Shown here: piece by piece, positions 43,008-53,430 of the stretch
How the letters are laid out: the number at the start of each line of letters is the position of its first letter
Position numbering within the stretch: position 1 is the stretch's first letter
Translations under genes and position numbers: made by a program
The notes under the pieces: generated by a model
Databases searched by the model: none
The model's input: only the letters and a program-made list of their open reading frames with translations
Told to the model about the DNA's origin: nothing
Origin: Hyphodiscus hymeniophilus
Taxonomy: Eukaryota; Ascomycota; Leotiomycetes; Helotiales; Hyphodiscaceae
DNA: 64,000 bases
Direction: 5' to 3'
Assembly: GCA_016508695.1 (NCBI GenBank)
Contig: VNKQ01000003.1
Location: 1,488,001-1,552,000 of the forward strand

Positions 43008-45436
43008 ATGGTTCAATTGTGGATTCTGTCTGTCTTGACAGTCATCCATTTGGCAGTGGGACAGAATTTCACCTCCAACATTGCCTCTAGGGGATCGACT
43101 TCTAGTGAGTGTTCTACTCAATTGGGAAGTTTTATGAACCAGGATCCCGCAGCGAGCTCCACTAAAGTTCTCCATGTATGTGGGGAAATGCTGACTTTAA
43201 CCTCCCAGTCACTGCGGATAGTTTTCAAGCCGGTTATCCTGCCACAAATGCAATTGATGGAAACACAGCTACATTTTGGCATACCGAATATGACCCGACT
43301 CCTGCCCAATTACCCCATCAAGTGGTCATTGATTTGGGCAAGCGGACCTCTATAAACGGTTTCAATTACTTGCCTCGCCAAGATGGCTACCCGAACGGGA
43401 ACATTGGTCAATACAGTAAGTAGACTTCTTCTTGTCTAGCCAACTTCCCGTGCAAATTGCCAATGCTATGCGGCTATGCCTGGCTTGCCCTTTGGATTGG
43501 GCTTGAAAGAAATTCGAGTCTGAAGCTTTCATTAAACTTTCTGGTCGTCTTGACTCTTGTGTAAGGTTCTTCACACGCATACTGATGATGACTTGTTCAG
43601 ATCTTGAGTTAAGCACCGATAACAAAAATTGGAATTCAGTATCCCAATCTACTTGGCTTGACGATCAGTCTCTCAAGCTGGTGGGGTTTCCGACAACAAC
43701 AATCCGATACATTCGTCTTACTGCTATCACTGAGGCTGGTGGCCGTGGACCGTGGTATGTGCTTCCAAATTTAGTTTTGAAGTTATGAAATGTGGTTTAT
43801 CGGGCATTAAACTTATTGACGAAATTATATAGGACGAGTGCTGCAGAGTTTGGCATCAACCAACCATCTACCAACACGAATTTGGGTCAATGGGGTCCCG
43901 TCATTGCCTTCCCACTCGTACCGGCAGCGGCCTTCGTCGTCCCAAACTCCGGGCAGGTCCTGACATGGTCTTCATTCTTACCAAATGGCTACAATGGCAA
44001 CGGCAACACTTACACAGCTACATACGATCCTTCCAGTAATTCCGTGTCAGAGTTGGATGTCACGACTACGAATCATGACATGTTTTGCCCTGGTATCTCC
44101 TTGGACGCCAACGGCCGCGCTGTTGTTTCTGGCGGCGATGATGCGGATACCGTGAGCATCTTCTCGAATGGATGGACTGGAGCAGGAAACTTGGTTATCC
44201 CTCGGGGCTATCAGTCACAAGTAACCTGCTCCGATGGGCGAGCCTTCACCATCGGTGGTTCATGGCACGGTCCAATCGGTGGGAAGGGCGGTGAAATCTA
44301 CGATCCGAACACGAATTCGTGGACACTTCTCTCAGGATGCCCTGTCGATCCAATGCTTACAGCAGACGTGGAGGGAGAATATCGTGCGGATAATCATGGC
44401 TGGCTCTTTGGATGGAAGAATGGCTACGTCTTCCAAGCTGGACCGAGTATTGCAATGAATTGGTATGGTACATCACAATCGGGCTCTCAGTCAGCGGCAG
44501 GAAATCGTGCATCCGATGGAGATTCCATGAATGGTAATGCCGTTATGTATGATGCAGTTGGCGGGAAAATTCTTACAGTAGGAGGAGCGCCAGATTACGA
44601 TAACTCGCCAGCTACTAGTAATGCACACATCAGTAAGTCACTGAAGGTCATAGGCACCTAAACTCTGTTCCACTATCGTTCCTTGCATATCAAACAAAAC
44701 CTAATCCAGTATTCTGCAGTAACAATCGGCGACCCAAATACAACGCCCTCTGTCCAAACTATCGGTTCCATGAGCTATGAAAGAGCCTTTGCGAATAGCG
44801 TTATACTTCCGGATGGGACAGTTATGGTCACAGGAGGCCAGTCCCTAGCAGAGCCATTTACAGACACAGACGCCATCCTTACGCCAGAGATTTGGAACCC
44901 AGCCACAAGCTCGTTTACAACCGTTGCCCCACACACCGTCCCCCGGACATATCATAGCGTCGCCCTTCTCATGCTTGACGGACGAGTCTTTACTAGCGGA
45001 GGCGGAATGTGCGGCGATTGCTCCACAAATCACGCCGATGGCCAGATCTACAGCCCTGCATATCTCTTCAATGCAAACGGGAAACTCGCGAACAGGCCAT
45101 CAATCAACAGCGTATCCTCAAGTACTCTCAAGGCTGGCGCGACGTTCACCGTCAGGACTGGTGCCAACAGCCCTAGCTTTGCCATCATCCGTTATGGTTC
45201 AGCGACGCACACGTAAGTACTCTAGCTTTTTTTCTCCTTCAAATCTGACATCTTGTCATAGTATCAACACAGATCAACGTCGAATAGCTCTCACTCCAAC
45301 CAGCACCAAAGGGAACGCATACGCTTTCCAACTTCCTAGCGACTCGGGCATCGTCATTCCCGGGTACTGGATGTTGTTTGTGATAAATGGTAACGGGGTG
45401 CCCAGCGTCGCTTCGACTATCCAGATCACCACTTGA
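43008..45436 (+). CDS. Galactose oxidase (copper radical oxidase, AA5 family)
   Basis: Secreted copper enzyme that oxidises primary alcohols, classically C6 of galactose, to aldehydes with release of H2O2. Six exons in phase: 43008-43104, 43209-43415, 43601-43754, 43833-44632, 44720-45212 and 45262-45436; 641 residues. Signal peptide MVQLWILSVLTVIHLAVGQ. An N-terminal F5/8C (discoidin-like, carbohydrate-binding) domain (NAIDGNTATFWHTEY, LPRQDGYPNG) is followed by the seven-bladed kelch domain and a C-terminal beta domain (SATHTINTDQRRIALT, SDSGIVIPGYWMLFV). All active-site residues are present: Cys 238 (FCPGIS) and Tyr 279 (PRGYQS) for the thioether cofactor, stacking Trp 297 (GGSW), Tyr 497/His 498 (RTYHSV) and His 583 (ATHT). 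The Tyr/His to His spacing equals that of the Fusarium enzyme. The first splice junction is least certain. A catalase-related gene follows in the same direction. Confidence 0.95.
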
Positions 45437-46230
45437 GAGACTTGAATCTAGCAAGAGGCTGTTGTTCTTTATCGTATCGATTTTGTTTAGATATGGGAGT
45501 GCAAGGACATCTACGGCGTCCATAGAGTTCGGAGTTTATGCCTTTACCTCATAGACGTTCCGTTTTTGTATGCGTATACCGTCTTCTCATTTGTGGTATA
45601 ATTGCAAAACAAATCAGGCCAATATTGTACAAAGGAAATAATTGACACTTGTGACTACTTGTCCCACATCATGTCACTTGAATTTTGAAATCTCTCGCGG
45701 ATATCGCAATATGCGGTCGGATTCCGTGCTGACACCACCATGAATCTGGACTGCAGATATTTGTAATTAGGGTTCAGTGGAGAAGGGTAATTCATGCCAT
45801 GCCGACCGTGTAAAGTAATCAGGACGCAGCACGGATTCACGGATATTTTTGGACCACCAATGCCGCGGCTGTTGGCGCAGGTGGGTGCTGGTGGGTATAT
45901 GCAAAGTGGTGGCTACTGCTGGATGGATATGCAAGCGGCTTAATCATCAGCCCTGCAACTGCAAGCCACGAAAAGCCCGCCGACCACTTGCAAGCCTGTA
46001 ATTTGTCAGGAGAAACGTATATTGCCCCAATGCAGCAATTCACACATGATGCCAAGGGTGATGGTGGTGACTGGGCTTGCGGTTACATAAGTTGTGCCCG
46101 CATGGAAATCCCAGCCTGATTTTGAAGGGGTATATAGAGCTGCGGATTCAGGATAACATTCAATGACTCCTTTCATTTTGCAATAACAAAACTCTCAGCT
46201 TGTAATATAGATAAATAAATCATCGCAATC
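45437..46230. other. Intergenic between galactose oxidase and catalase-related gene
   Basis: 794 bp, 3' flank of the oxidase and promoter of the next gene, with a TATATA-like motif about 100 bp before the catalase-related ATG (ggtatatagagc near 46130). No other feature seen. Confidence 0.4.
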
Positions 46231-47388
46231 ATGCCTTTCCCAGACGATGAGCAGATCATGAAGACGGCACAGGGCCTGCTGGAAGGATTTCAAACCGTTT
46301 TCGGAAAGCATCCAGGAATGAGACCAGGTGGGTTTTCCAGCTAGCAGAAGAACATCAGTTGACAGTCTCTCTTCACAGCTCATGCGAAAGGCATTCTGCT
46401 CACCGGAACATTCACTCCTACTGCTGAAGCTGCCAAGCTATCGTCAGCCCAACATTTCAATAACCCTTCTACACCCGTCGTAAGTAACTCGACTCACATG
46501 ATTCCATACTTTTTAATTCCAGTCACTCTCCCCTCGCCCCTCATCACGTATCTGATTTACTCTGGACATCTTCCCTTATGATACAATTCCTCAGTCAGCT
46601 CTTGTTACTTCTTCAGGTGAGAATTTACTAACCCGGTTATTCAGTGGGTCCGATTCTCGAATTCAACCGGTATCCCCAATATCCCTGATATCGATCCCAA
46701 TGCCGACCCACGTGGAATCGGAATCCGATTTCAGCTAGGAAACCGCAAGCATACGGATATTGTCAGCCATTCAGTCCCTTTCTTCCCGACCCGCACTGGC
46801 GAGGAGTTCCTTGAGTTCCTCAAAGCAATCGCCTCTTCTCCACCTGATGCACCACACCCAAACAACGTCGAGAAATTCGTTGGTGCCAACCCGTCTACTT
46901 TGGCGTTCGTGTCGGCTCCCAAGCCACCCCCGAAGAGTTTCGCAACCCAGCAGTACTTCAGTGTCACAGCTTTCAAGCTCATAGATGCGGCGGGCAAGGA
47001 GACGTTCATTCGCTACCACATCGTCCCGGAAGCGGGGGTCGATACACTCGATGCTGAGACTGTGAAAACTAAGGATGCCGATTATCTACAGACGGAGATC
47101 AAGGAGAGAGTTAACACGACACCAATTGGCTTCAAGATCTTGGCACAAATCGCGGACGAGGGGGATGTCACCGATGATAATACAGTCCATTGGCCCGAGT
47201 CGAGAAAGGTAGTTGACCTGGGCTCATTCAAGCTGGATGATGTCCTTGCGGACAATGCAGCGAATCAAAAATATGTCATCTTTGATCCGATTCCTCGAAT
47301 TCAGGGGGTTGGACCTTCCGATGACCCGCTCTTGGAGGTGCGGGCTGCTTTATACCTTCTCAGCGGCAAAGAACGCCGTGCTGCTTGA
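46231..47388 (+). CDS. Small catalase-related heme protein (SrpA-like)
   Basis: Three exons, 46231-46327, 46379-46479 and 46645-47388, join in phase to give 313 residues. The second intron has a clear branch site (TACTAAC) before its acceptor. The catalase fold's central elements are present: HAKGILLTGTFTPT with the distal His, RFSNSTGIPNIPD, DPRGIGIRFQLG, and at the end FDPIPRIQGVGPSDDPLLEVR followed by ALYLLSGKERR, whose Tyr corresponds to the proximal heme ligand. Length is far below that of classical catalases (about 500 or more), and the class is known for peroxidase rather than strong catalase activity. No signal peptide is seen, so it is probably intracellular. It follows galactose oxidase, an H2O2 producer, in the same orientation 0.8 kb away; a protective link is possible but unproven. 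Confidence 0.88.
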
Positions 47389-48330
47389 TTGAATTTAGTT
47401 GAAGTTCCGAGACATTTCAGCGATAATTGAAGCCAAGAGCATATGAAATGAGCAAGCAATGGAGCTTGACTATTACCTAGGTCTCGGCACCTTAAAGCTG
47501 ATTCATACCCCTTGTCATAGACAATAAGGCTCCCTTTATAATTGTTGCCTTTTTGTGACTCTTCTTCCTTTGCATATCCCAAAATACTACATCGGTATGC
47601 ACATTCGGTCCCACGCTCGGCATTTCTCATACTTCTCGCGAATGTGGGAGTCTTGAGAGTTCGATGGCTAAGATGGTCATGGAATCAACACAAATAAAAG
47701 ATCTGAATTCGCTGTACGGAGTAAAAGAAAAGCACAAAGCACAGTCAAAGCCAGATGCTGAATCATGCGAGTAGGGCCAGATGATCTGGTGTGTACGAGT
47801 ACGAGTATAATAAAGATTGTGCAGTGCCTAAAAGCATAAGACAAATGCGAAACTGCTCTCTTCATCACTCCGTCAATGTTCATATGCAAACCCCTGTTGA
47901 CTCGCAATGATAAAAATGCAATGGCTTATAGCATCGGCATCCACACAAATATGAAGACCAAAGTATGATCAACTCGATAACTCCAGGGTGGGTGAACTCG
48001 ACATGCACTTGCACATCTTTAAAGATTCCTCGAAACCTCCTGGCTTCTAGCAAACTTCTCTCTTATACCAGATACTGTGGCCCCTAGCAGCAAGCGCAAT
48101 CGTGTACCAGCCGAGGCCATTTGTTCAATGGTAGACAGGGATCCATGCCAATCTATTGAACCTCAGTTAGTTTCGCAGAACTCGAGGCCATGGGAGCGTC
48201 AGAGACCTACATGGAAGTACGGGGCTTTCGGCTAGCAGTCGCTTTCAGGTGTACTGGTTGAACTGACCCCACCTTTGCGGATGGGTAGCAGCCAATATTT
48301 GCGAAATCTTATTGTAGAGGTAGATTGGTC
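47389..48330. other. Intergenic between convergent genes
   Basis: 942 bp between the 3' ends of the catalase-related gene and the minus-strand hypothetical gene. No recognised gene or repeat. Confidence 0.4.
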
Positions 48331-49206
48331 TTAAGAGATTGCGGGGCACGGGTTAAGACCTGAAGACATATATGTCAGCTGTGAGCCATGAGATATCGGG
48401 ATATTGTGTGTACTTGGGCCGCGATGTATTAACCCAGGCAGTGGCTCCCTCATCGCCATAGCAATGCCTTCATCAACCCAGCTTCTTAGAAGGGCATTGA
48501 GCTGAGCTTCAGCATCAGCCGTCTTCTCTATCCCCTTCCTCTCGCCCAATATAGCATGTGGCTTGATCTCTTGAGCAGCACTAGTAATGGGCACAAAGGC
48601 GTTGAGGTCTTGTCCTCTCGACCGCGCAGTCTCAAGAACAGATCCTCGTTGTGCCTGAGCCGGCAGAGCTCTAATATTTCCTTTATGAATTCCGGCGCTC
48701 TGTGTATGGGTCCCAACCGACACCTGGCCAAATGAATTGGAAAAGGATGTATTTGGAGAAGTTGGACTCGCTTGTCCATCTCGAGAGCTAGATTTCTGCT
48801 TTCTTGAGGGAAAGCGACCAAATGGGTCCGTGAAGGCCCTTTCTTCAGTACTAGCCTCTTGCTTATCAAGTTGTCCGCTTGGGACACGACTGGAACGATC
48901 CATCATCGAATTGCTCTCGCCCGCCCTTCCTTTCCTCAACTTTTTCGTCATAAGGCGACCGAACTGATCCGTGCAGCCCCTCTCAAGAAATTTCTTTCTG
49001 GTTGGGGGCGTGCATTTCCATCTCTCCGTCAAATCCACAGTCTTTGGAGGGGATAGACGCGGTTTCTTCGTGGGAGGGGGAGACGCGTCGTCATCGGATA
49101 TGAGGTTTATCTGCAGGATCGGACGCCCGGTTTTCTTGCTGACAATGGGATTATCAGTACTGGATATGCTGATGACCGACGCGCTGCGAGAACGTGTGGA
49201 CGCCAT
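48331..49206 (-). CDS. Hypothetical basic, disordered, nuclear-looking protein
   Basis: Single frame, 291 residues from ATG 49206 (MASTRSRSASVISISS). The frame continues upstream only to a GTG. The N-terminal part is Ser-rich, with a bipartite-like basic patch (TKKPRLSPPKTVDL) and a segment RWKCTPPTRKKFLERGCTDQ. There is a recurring short motif with the pattern DxFGR (TDQFGRLMTKK, TDPFGRFPSRK, and NSFGQVS), three copies spaced about 50 residues apart. The C-terminal 60 residues contain a likely helix (AEAQLNALLRSWVDEGIAMAM). No known domain recognised. The repeated FGR/K motif suggests a linear binding element. Confidence 0.65.
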   Translation of the reverse strand: MASTRSRSASVISISSTDNPIVSKKTGRPILQINLISDDDASPPPTKKPRLSPPKTVDLTERWKCTPPTRKKFLERGCTDQFGRLMTKKLRKGRAGESNSMMDRSSRVPSGQLDKQEASTEERAFTDPFGRFPSRKQKSSSRDGQASPTSPNTSFSNSFGQVSVGTHTQSAGIHKGNIRALPAQAQRGSVLETARSRGQDLNAFVPITSAAQEIKPHAILGERKGIEKTADAEAQLNALLRSWVDEGIAMAMREPLPGLIHRGPSTHNIPISHGSQLTYMSSGLNPCPAIS

Positions 49207-49581
49207 TGTGCTTCGAGAAAGGGAGGCAACTGGGATTCTATCCTCTCTTAAGTCAAGACGCGAAGGGTCATAACGTCTCACGTGACTACTAGCGACGTTT
49301 GATTTTCTCTATAAAGTTATTGATTGCCCTCTTGCTGTGTTTCTTGTCATGTTTTGAGTCGGGGGCAAGCTCTCCCTGCCAATCTACCAGCCTAGTAAAC
49401 TCCAAGTGGAAGAATGCACTTGGGTTCTCGAGTATTGATTAGGATGGCGCATGCCTCTCATGGAGAAGCTCATTGAGAACCATCTTGCCGGCCTTTTCAT
49501 CCTCGTTTATTTATCTTGTCTGTTTATCGACATCTATTGCTGCTCATATATACATAACACATTTATATTGATATTATTTCG
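49207..49581. other. Promoter of the 49206 gene and 3' flank of the next gene
   Basis: 375 bp; nothing distinctive beyond AT-rich DNA near 49,500-49,580. Confidence 0.35.
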
Positions 49582-52059
49582 TTACAAGCACCCCATAAGA
49601 GCAATACTGGCTCCCACTATCGTCCCCCAAAGCCATACAGTTTCGGCCGACGGCTTCACCGCAGAACCGGTGAGTTGGGTGCCATTGGACGGCGAGGCGG
49701 CCAGACTGGCCGTCGAAACCCCGGTCGTCGATGTCCCAAAACCTCCCAATGTGGCAATAATTCCAGCCAACCCCGAGACACTGGTAGTCGAACTCCCCAA
49801 GAACACACTCAAGGCCTGTGTGCTCGTCCCCTCAATCACAACAGAAGCCCCCGCACTTTGAAGTGAAACGAGTGTGCCCGATACTGTAATGGCTGACCCA
49901 CCAGCCTTGAGCGTTTCTGAGCCGGACGCTATTATATATGTGGGGGTACTAGTTCCGAGTAAGGCACTGATAGCTTGCGTAGTGCTTCCTATAACCACGG
50001 AAGACCCGCCGGGATGCAGGGAATATGTGGTACCAGATACGGTGATAGGAGCTCCTCCAGCTGAGAGCGTTTGAGATCCGATGACATAAGTTGGGCTTGG
50101 GGTGGTGATGATGGCTGTCGTCGAGGGATTAATTCCAACTCCGGCGGCGCTAGATGAAGCCCCACTTCCTGGATCAACAGCGACTGGAGATGTGGATTGA
50201 CCATCTCCTGTTTCAATGGTCACAGAAGAACTGGTTCCGGGGTCAACTGGAATGGAGCTCGAGACAGGCTGAACCGATTCAATCGAAGCACTAGGCACTG
50301 TTGTGGGCTGCACTGGAGTGGAGCTTTGACTTGACGTGGGCTGTGCTGGAGCGCTCGATGCTGTCGTGGACTGTAAAGTCGCGGTGGATGTTGCCGTGAC
50401 CGTTGGCGCACTGGCAGTAGGGCCAGTTAAAGCGACGCTAGATGTAGTCGTCTCCAGCGCAGGACTGGTTGTCAGGCTAGCAAAAGATGTTGTCGTGGAT
50501 AAGGATGATGAGAAGGCTCCAATCCCAGTACCATGAGAGATGACATAAGGCGGATCGTAAAGTGCGAAGTGCCATTGCGAGGTACAGGTCGCCCACAGTG
50601 GGTCTGCAGTCTGTACTTGGGGTGGAATAGATATATATGGGTAGCAAGGATTGTAGCTGACAGTTACATTTTGCAGCTGTGGAAGATCAGTCACCGTTGT
50701 CACACTCGTGCAAGCCGCGCTGATCAGAAGTCAGTTGAGAAAATTCATATCCAGTGATAGGATGACTTACGTGCCAAACGTCGCGGGCACAAAGGCCGAG
50801 GGCTGCCAGTAGGGGGAGAAGGTGTAAATCGACCCCTCCAAGCTATAAGCTGGCACAGTCGACAGGTCGTTCTGAGCAAAAGCCAAAGTGGTTGCCGACG
50901 TGATCTCCGACCCGACAGGTCCACAAAGGTCTGAGGCAGCCAGAGTTCGTAGTGCCATGTAGATTGATGGCGATGTGCTAAGAAGATCAGTAAGATCTCT
51001 AGTCGATTTTGAGGGAGTTCCGCTTACAAGGTGAAGCCGGATTGTACTACTGTCGATGGCACACTCGCAGTCTTGCTGCCTTCAACGGCGGTGGCAGGAG
51101 GAAAATACATGACCTCAATACTTCCAGCGTAGATCGTGCAGCCTGAGCAGCATGGTGGCTCAGCTTGCCAGGTGTAAGATGGGTAAAATGCTGCGGAATA
51201 TGACGTGTAGATCAGAGTCTCTGTAGTAGCAGCTTGCACGAAGGTTGAAGTGACACCGGCCCGCTCATATTCTGTCTGAGTTACGACTTCGGTGCTTGCT
51301 TTTCCGCTGACAGTGAAAGTGTCTGTTTCCAGAAAAGTAGAAGTCCCAGTGGTACTTCCAAAATTATCCAGAGTCTCAGTTTCACCAACGAGGGTACTGG
51401 TTCCTGTAGACTGTGGAATGACACCACTGAAGGTCAAGTCTGCCGTTGCGAGCCACGTGCTGTAGGTTGAATACCATGAGGCAGAGCAAGAACTGGCACT
51501 TGACAAAGCAGAAGGTGGTTGACCGGATTGAGTGAAGGATAAAAAATACGCCCAAGGATTTTGCTGAGCGGTGGGTGTGAAGCCATAAACAGGATTTCCC
51601 GGAGTTATGCCAGACCAATACTATTTCCATGATCAGCATCTGATAAACGATGAAACCATGATTGCACTGCTGGAAGGCTTGAGCCTTTTACAAAACTAGC
51701 TCTTTGGAACTAAATGCATATCCCAGCTCGCAATATTTCGTACGAGGGGATAATTAGAGACAACTCACAGGCATTTCCGGTAGTCTATCACAGTTTCGAC
51801 CCTGAGAGGTGTCGCAATCGTTTGTATAGATGGGTCCATCCGTAATTGTTGGGGACGCAGCCTGAGGATTTGTCTTCGTGGGGGAGGTTGAGGACGACTG
51901 AACTTCTGAAAGCGTAATAACGACTTCAGAGACTGTTCGTGGTGCTGATGATGTTCCTGCGGCAGTTGAGAGTCGTAGCTGCTCCATATCGGATCCTGTC
52001 CCGTTCAAACCAATCTCTATCGCCGCAGCGGAAGAAAGGAAAAGAGCGTAAATGAGCAT
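49582..52059 (-). CDS. Secreted Ser/Thr-rich protein with C-terminal tandem repeats and probable GPI anchor
   Basis: Four exons in phase: 52059-51769, 51620-51028, 50977-50771 and 50719-49582; 742 residues. It begins with a signal peptide (MLIYALFLSSAAAIE) and ends with a hydrophobic tail without charged residues (VWLWGTIVGASIALMGCL), the pattern of a GPI-anchored cell-wall or membrane protein. The N-terminal 360 residues contain cysteine-bearing segments (YTNDCDTSQGRNCD, EPPCCSGCTIYAG) and YWSGITPGNPVYG. A Ser/Thr/Pro-rich, presumably O-glycosylated linker spans about 430-570. Two tandem repeats of about 50 residues follow (573-622 and 623-675), each with the pattern PTYxI...TLxAGG..ITVSGT..SL...G.SVVI.....QA. 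Similar repeats occur in uncharacterised proteins of filamentous ascomycetes. A wall or adhesion role is inferred. Confidence 0.82.
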
Positions 52060-52928
52060 CTTGGCATAGGCTTATTTATCGAGCAGCGAGCGACGAATGG
52101 AAATCCAAGCTCTCTCACACAACGAAACTTTTACAGCAAGAGTTAAAGCAAACGAATCGAAAGAAGTTCGAGGTGGGAGTCGGCCCCTTGTAGGGCTATT
52201 GCATAATTGATCAGCTTTCTATCAACTGCTTTGCGGCGTAGATGCGTAGAACAGCCCTATCAGAAATCGTGGTCTTCGTGTTCAGTGGTCACTATGTTCT
52301 GCAGGTACCTAAATTAAGCTTCTCACCAATGACTGAGGTCAGCTCGCACAGGGCTCAGTCACCCCTGCGGCTAAGGCGTCAAGGCCTGGGGATTCGAGGA
52401 TGTCACCTCATTTGGGATGTCACATCTGCCTTACCACAAGATGTTTCCCCAATGCTGTAAGTGCATCCCCTCCAATCCGGCGCTTGTCTGCAAAACTCTT
52501 TGCAGAAAAGTTACGATCTTGAACATGGTCAAATAGAGGTGGAAACGTGCATATACGAGCGTGTCCTGTTTGCGAATCGAGATAGCCGCATGAAGTAACA
52601 GAAGATTAACCGCCGCCTGTGCATGGCATATGGCGAAAACTACGCCGTCTTACTACAAGGACGTCCGAACTGGCCAATGGGAGAAACGCTCTGGTGACTA
52701 ACAGTGTAGCACTCGGAGAACCTTTTTGAGTCTATACCATGTTCAGTTAGCTTTAAAAGATTAAGTTACTGGACTAGTTTCATCCAAGTAACGCCCCCAA
52801 TCGCCCTATTTCATTTGCCGTTGTCACTTTCTACTGAAGAACCAAGTCACATACTCTTTCTGTGCCCAGCTGCTCCAAAACCTCAAGGAGCAGCCAATCG
52901 ATGATATCGGTATTGACTCTTGAGCCGG
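52060..52928. other. Intergenic, promoter side of the cell-wall protein gene
   Basis: About 870 bp. Open frames are short and unrecognised. No repeat or RNA gene seen. Confidence 0.35.
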
Positions 52929-53243
52929 ATGACAATAAATATCCTTTGGAGGAAATTGCAGCTTTGGAACTCAATCCTTAGGATAGTTGGCTTCCCGAGT
53001 TCAGGGTCTGGTGAGATGATAGAATTACTTGCGATTAACGGTACGGTATCTAGGATCATCAGCCACTGGCAGCAACCACAGAATGAGGTGGTGGTTTACG
53101 CCGAGTCGCGCAAACTGCGAATGCGTGTGAATGGATATAAGAGCTACATTGAACCCGTCATCGTGGAAGAAGTCCCCGCCCCAATTGCTTCACCTCTATG
53201 GTGTAGTCACAGCAATGTGATATTGATTGGGGACGTGGAATAG
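52929..53243 (+). CDS. Short ORF, doubtful hypothetical protein
   Basis: 104 residues from ATG 52929 (MTINILWRKLQLWN). The sequence has a plausible mix of hydrophobic and charged residues (VVVYAESRKLRMRVNGYKSY), but there is no recognised domain, no supporting splice signal and no clear promoter. It could be a real small gene, an exon of something larger, or chance. Confidence 0.2.
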   Translation: MTINILWRKLQLWNSILRIVGFPSSGSGEMIELLAINGTVSRIISHWQQPQNEVVVYAESRKLRMRVNGYKSYIEPVIVEEVPAPIASPLWCSHSNVILIGDVE

Positions 53244-53430
53244 AAGTCCTGCATTCCCCCCAGAAAAGAAAATGTAAAGTTTATCCATTTCCGCTCTGAC
53301 GGCGTGTGTATATTACGATCTCATACGGTGAAATACCAGCCTCTATCAATTGTTTGTACAGTACACGTGGTAAGGACTGAACAGGCAGTTATGTATTCGA
53401 ATAATAGCTCGGTATCAGGCTGGCCTGAGA

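Noticed and set aside
42894..43355. 153-residue frame over the galactose oxidase start
   Set aside because: It runs through the first exon and intron and loses the oxidase frame after the junction; it is read-through of an intron.
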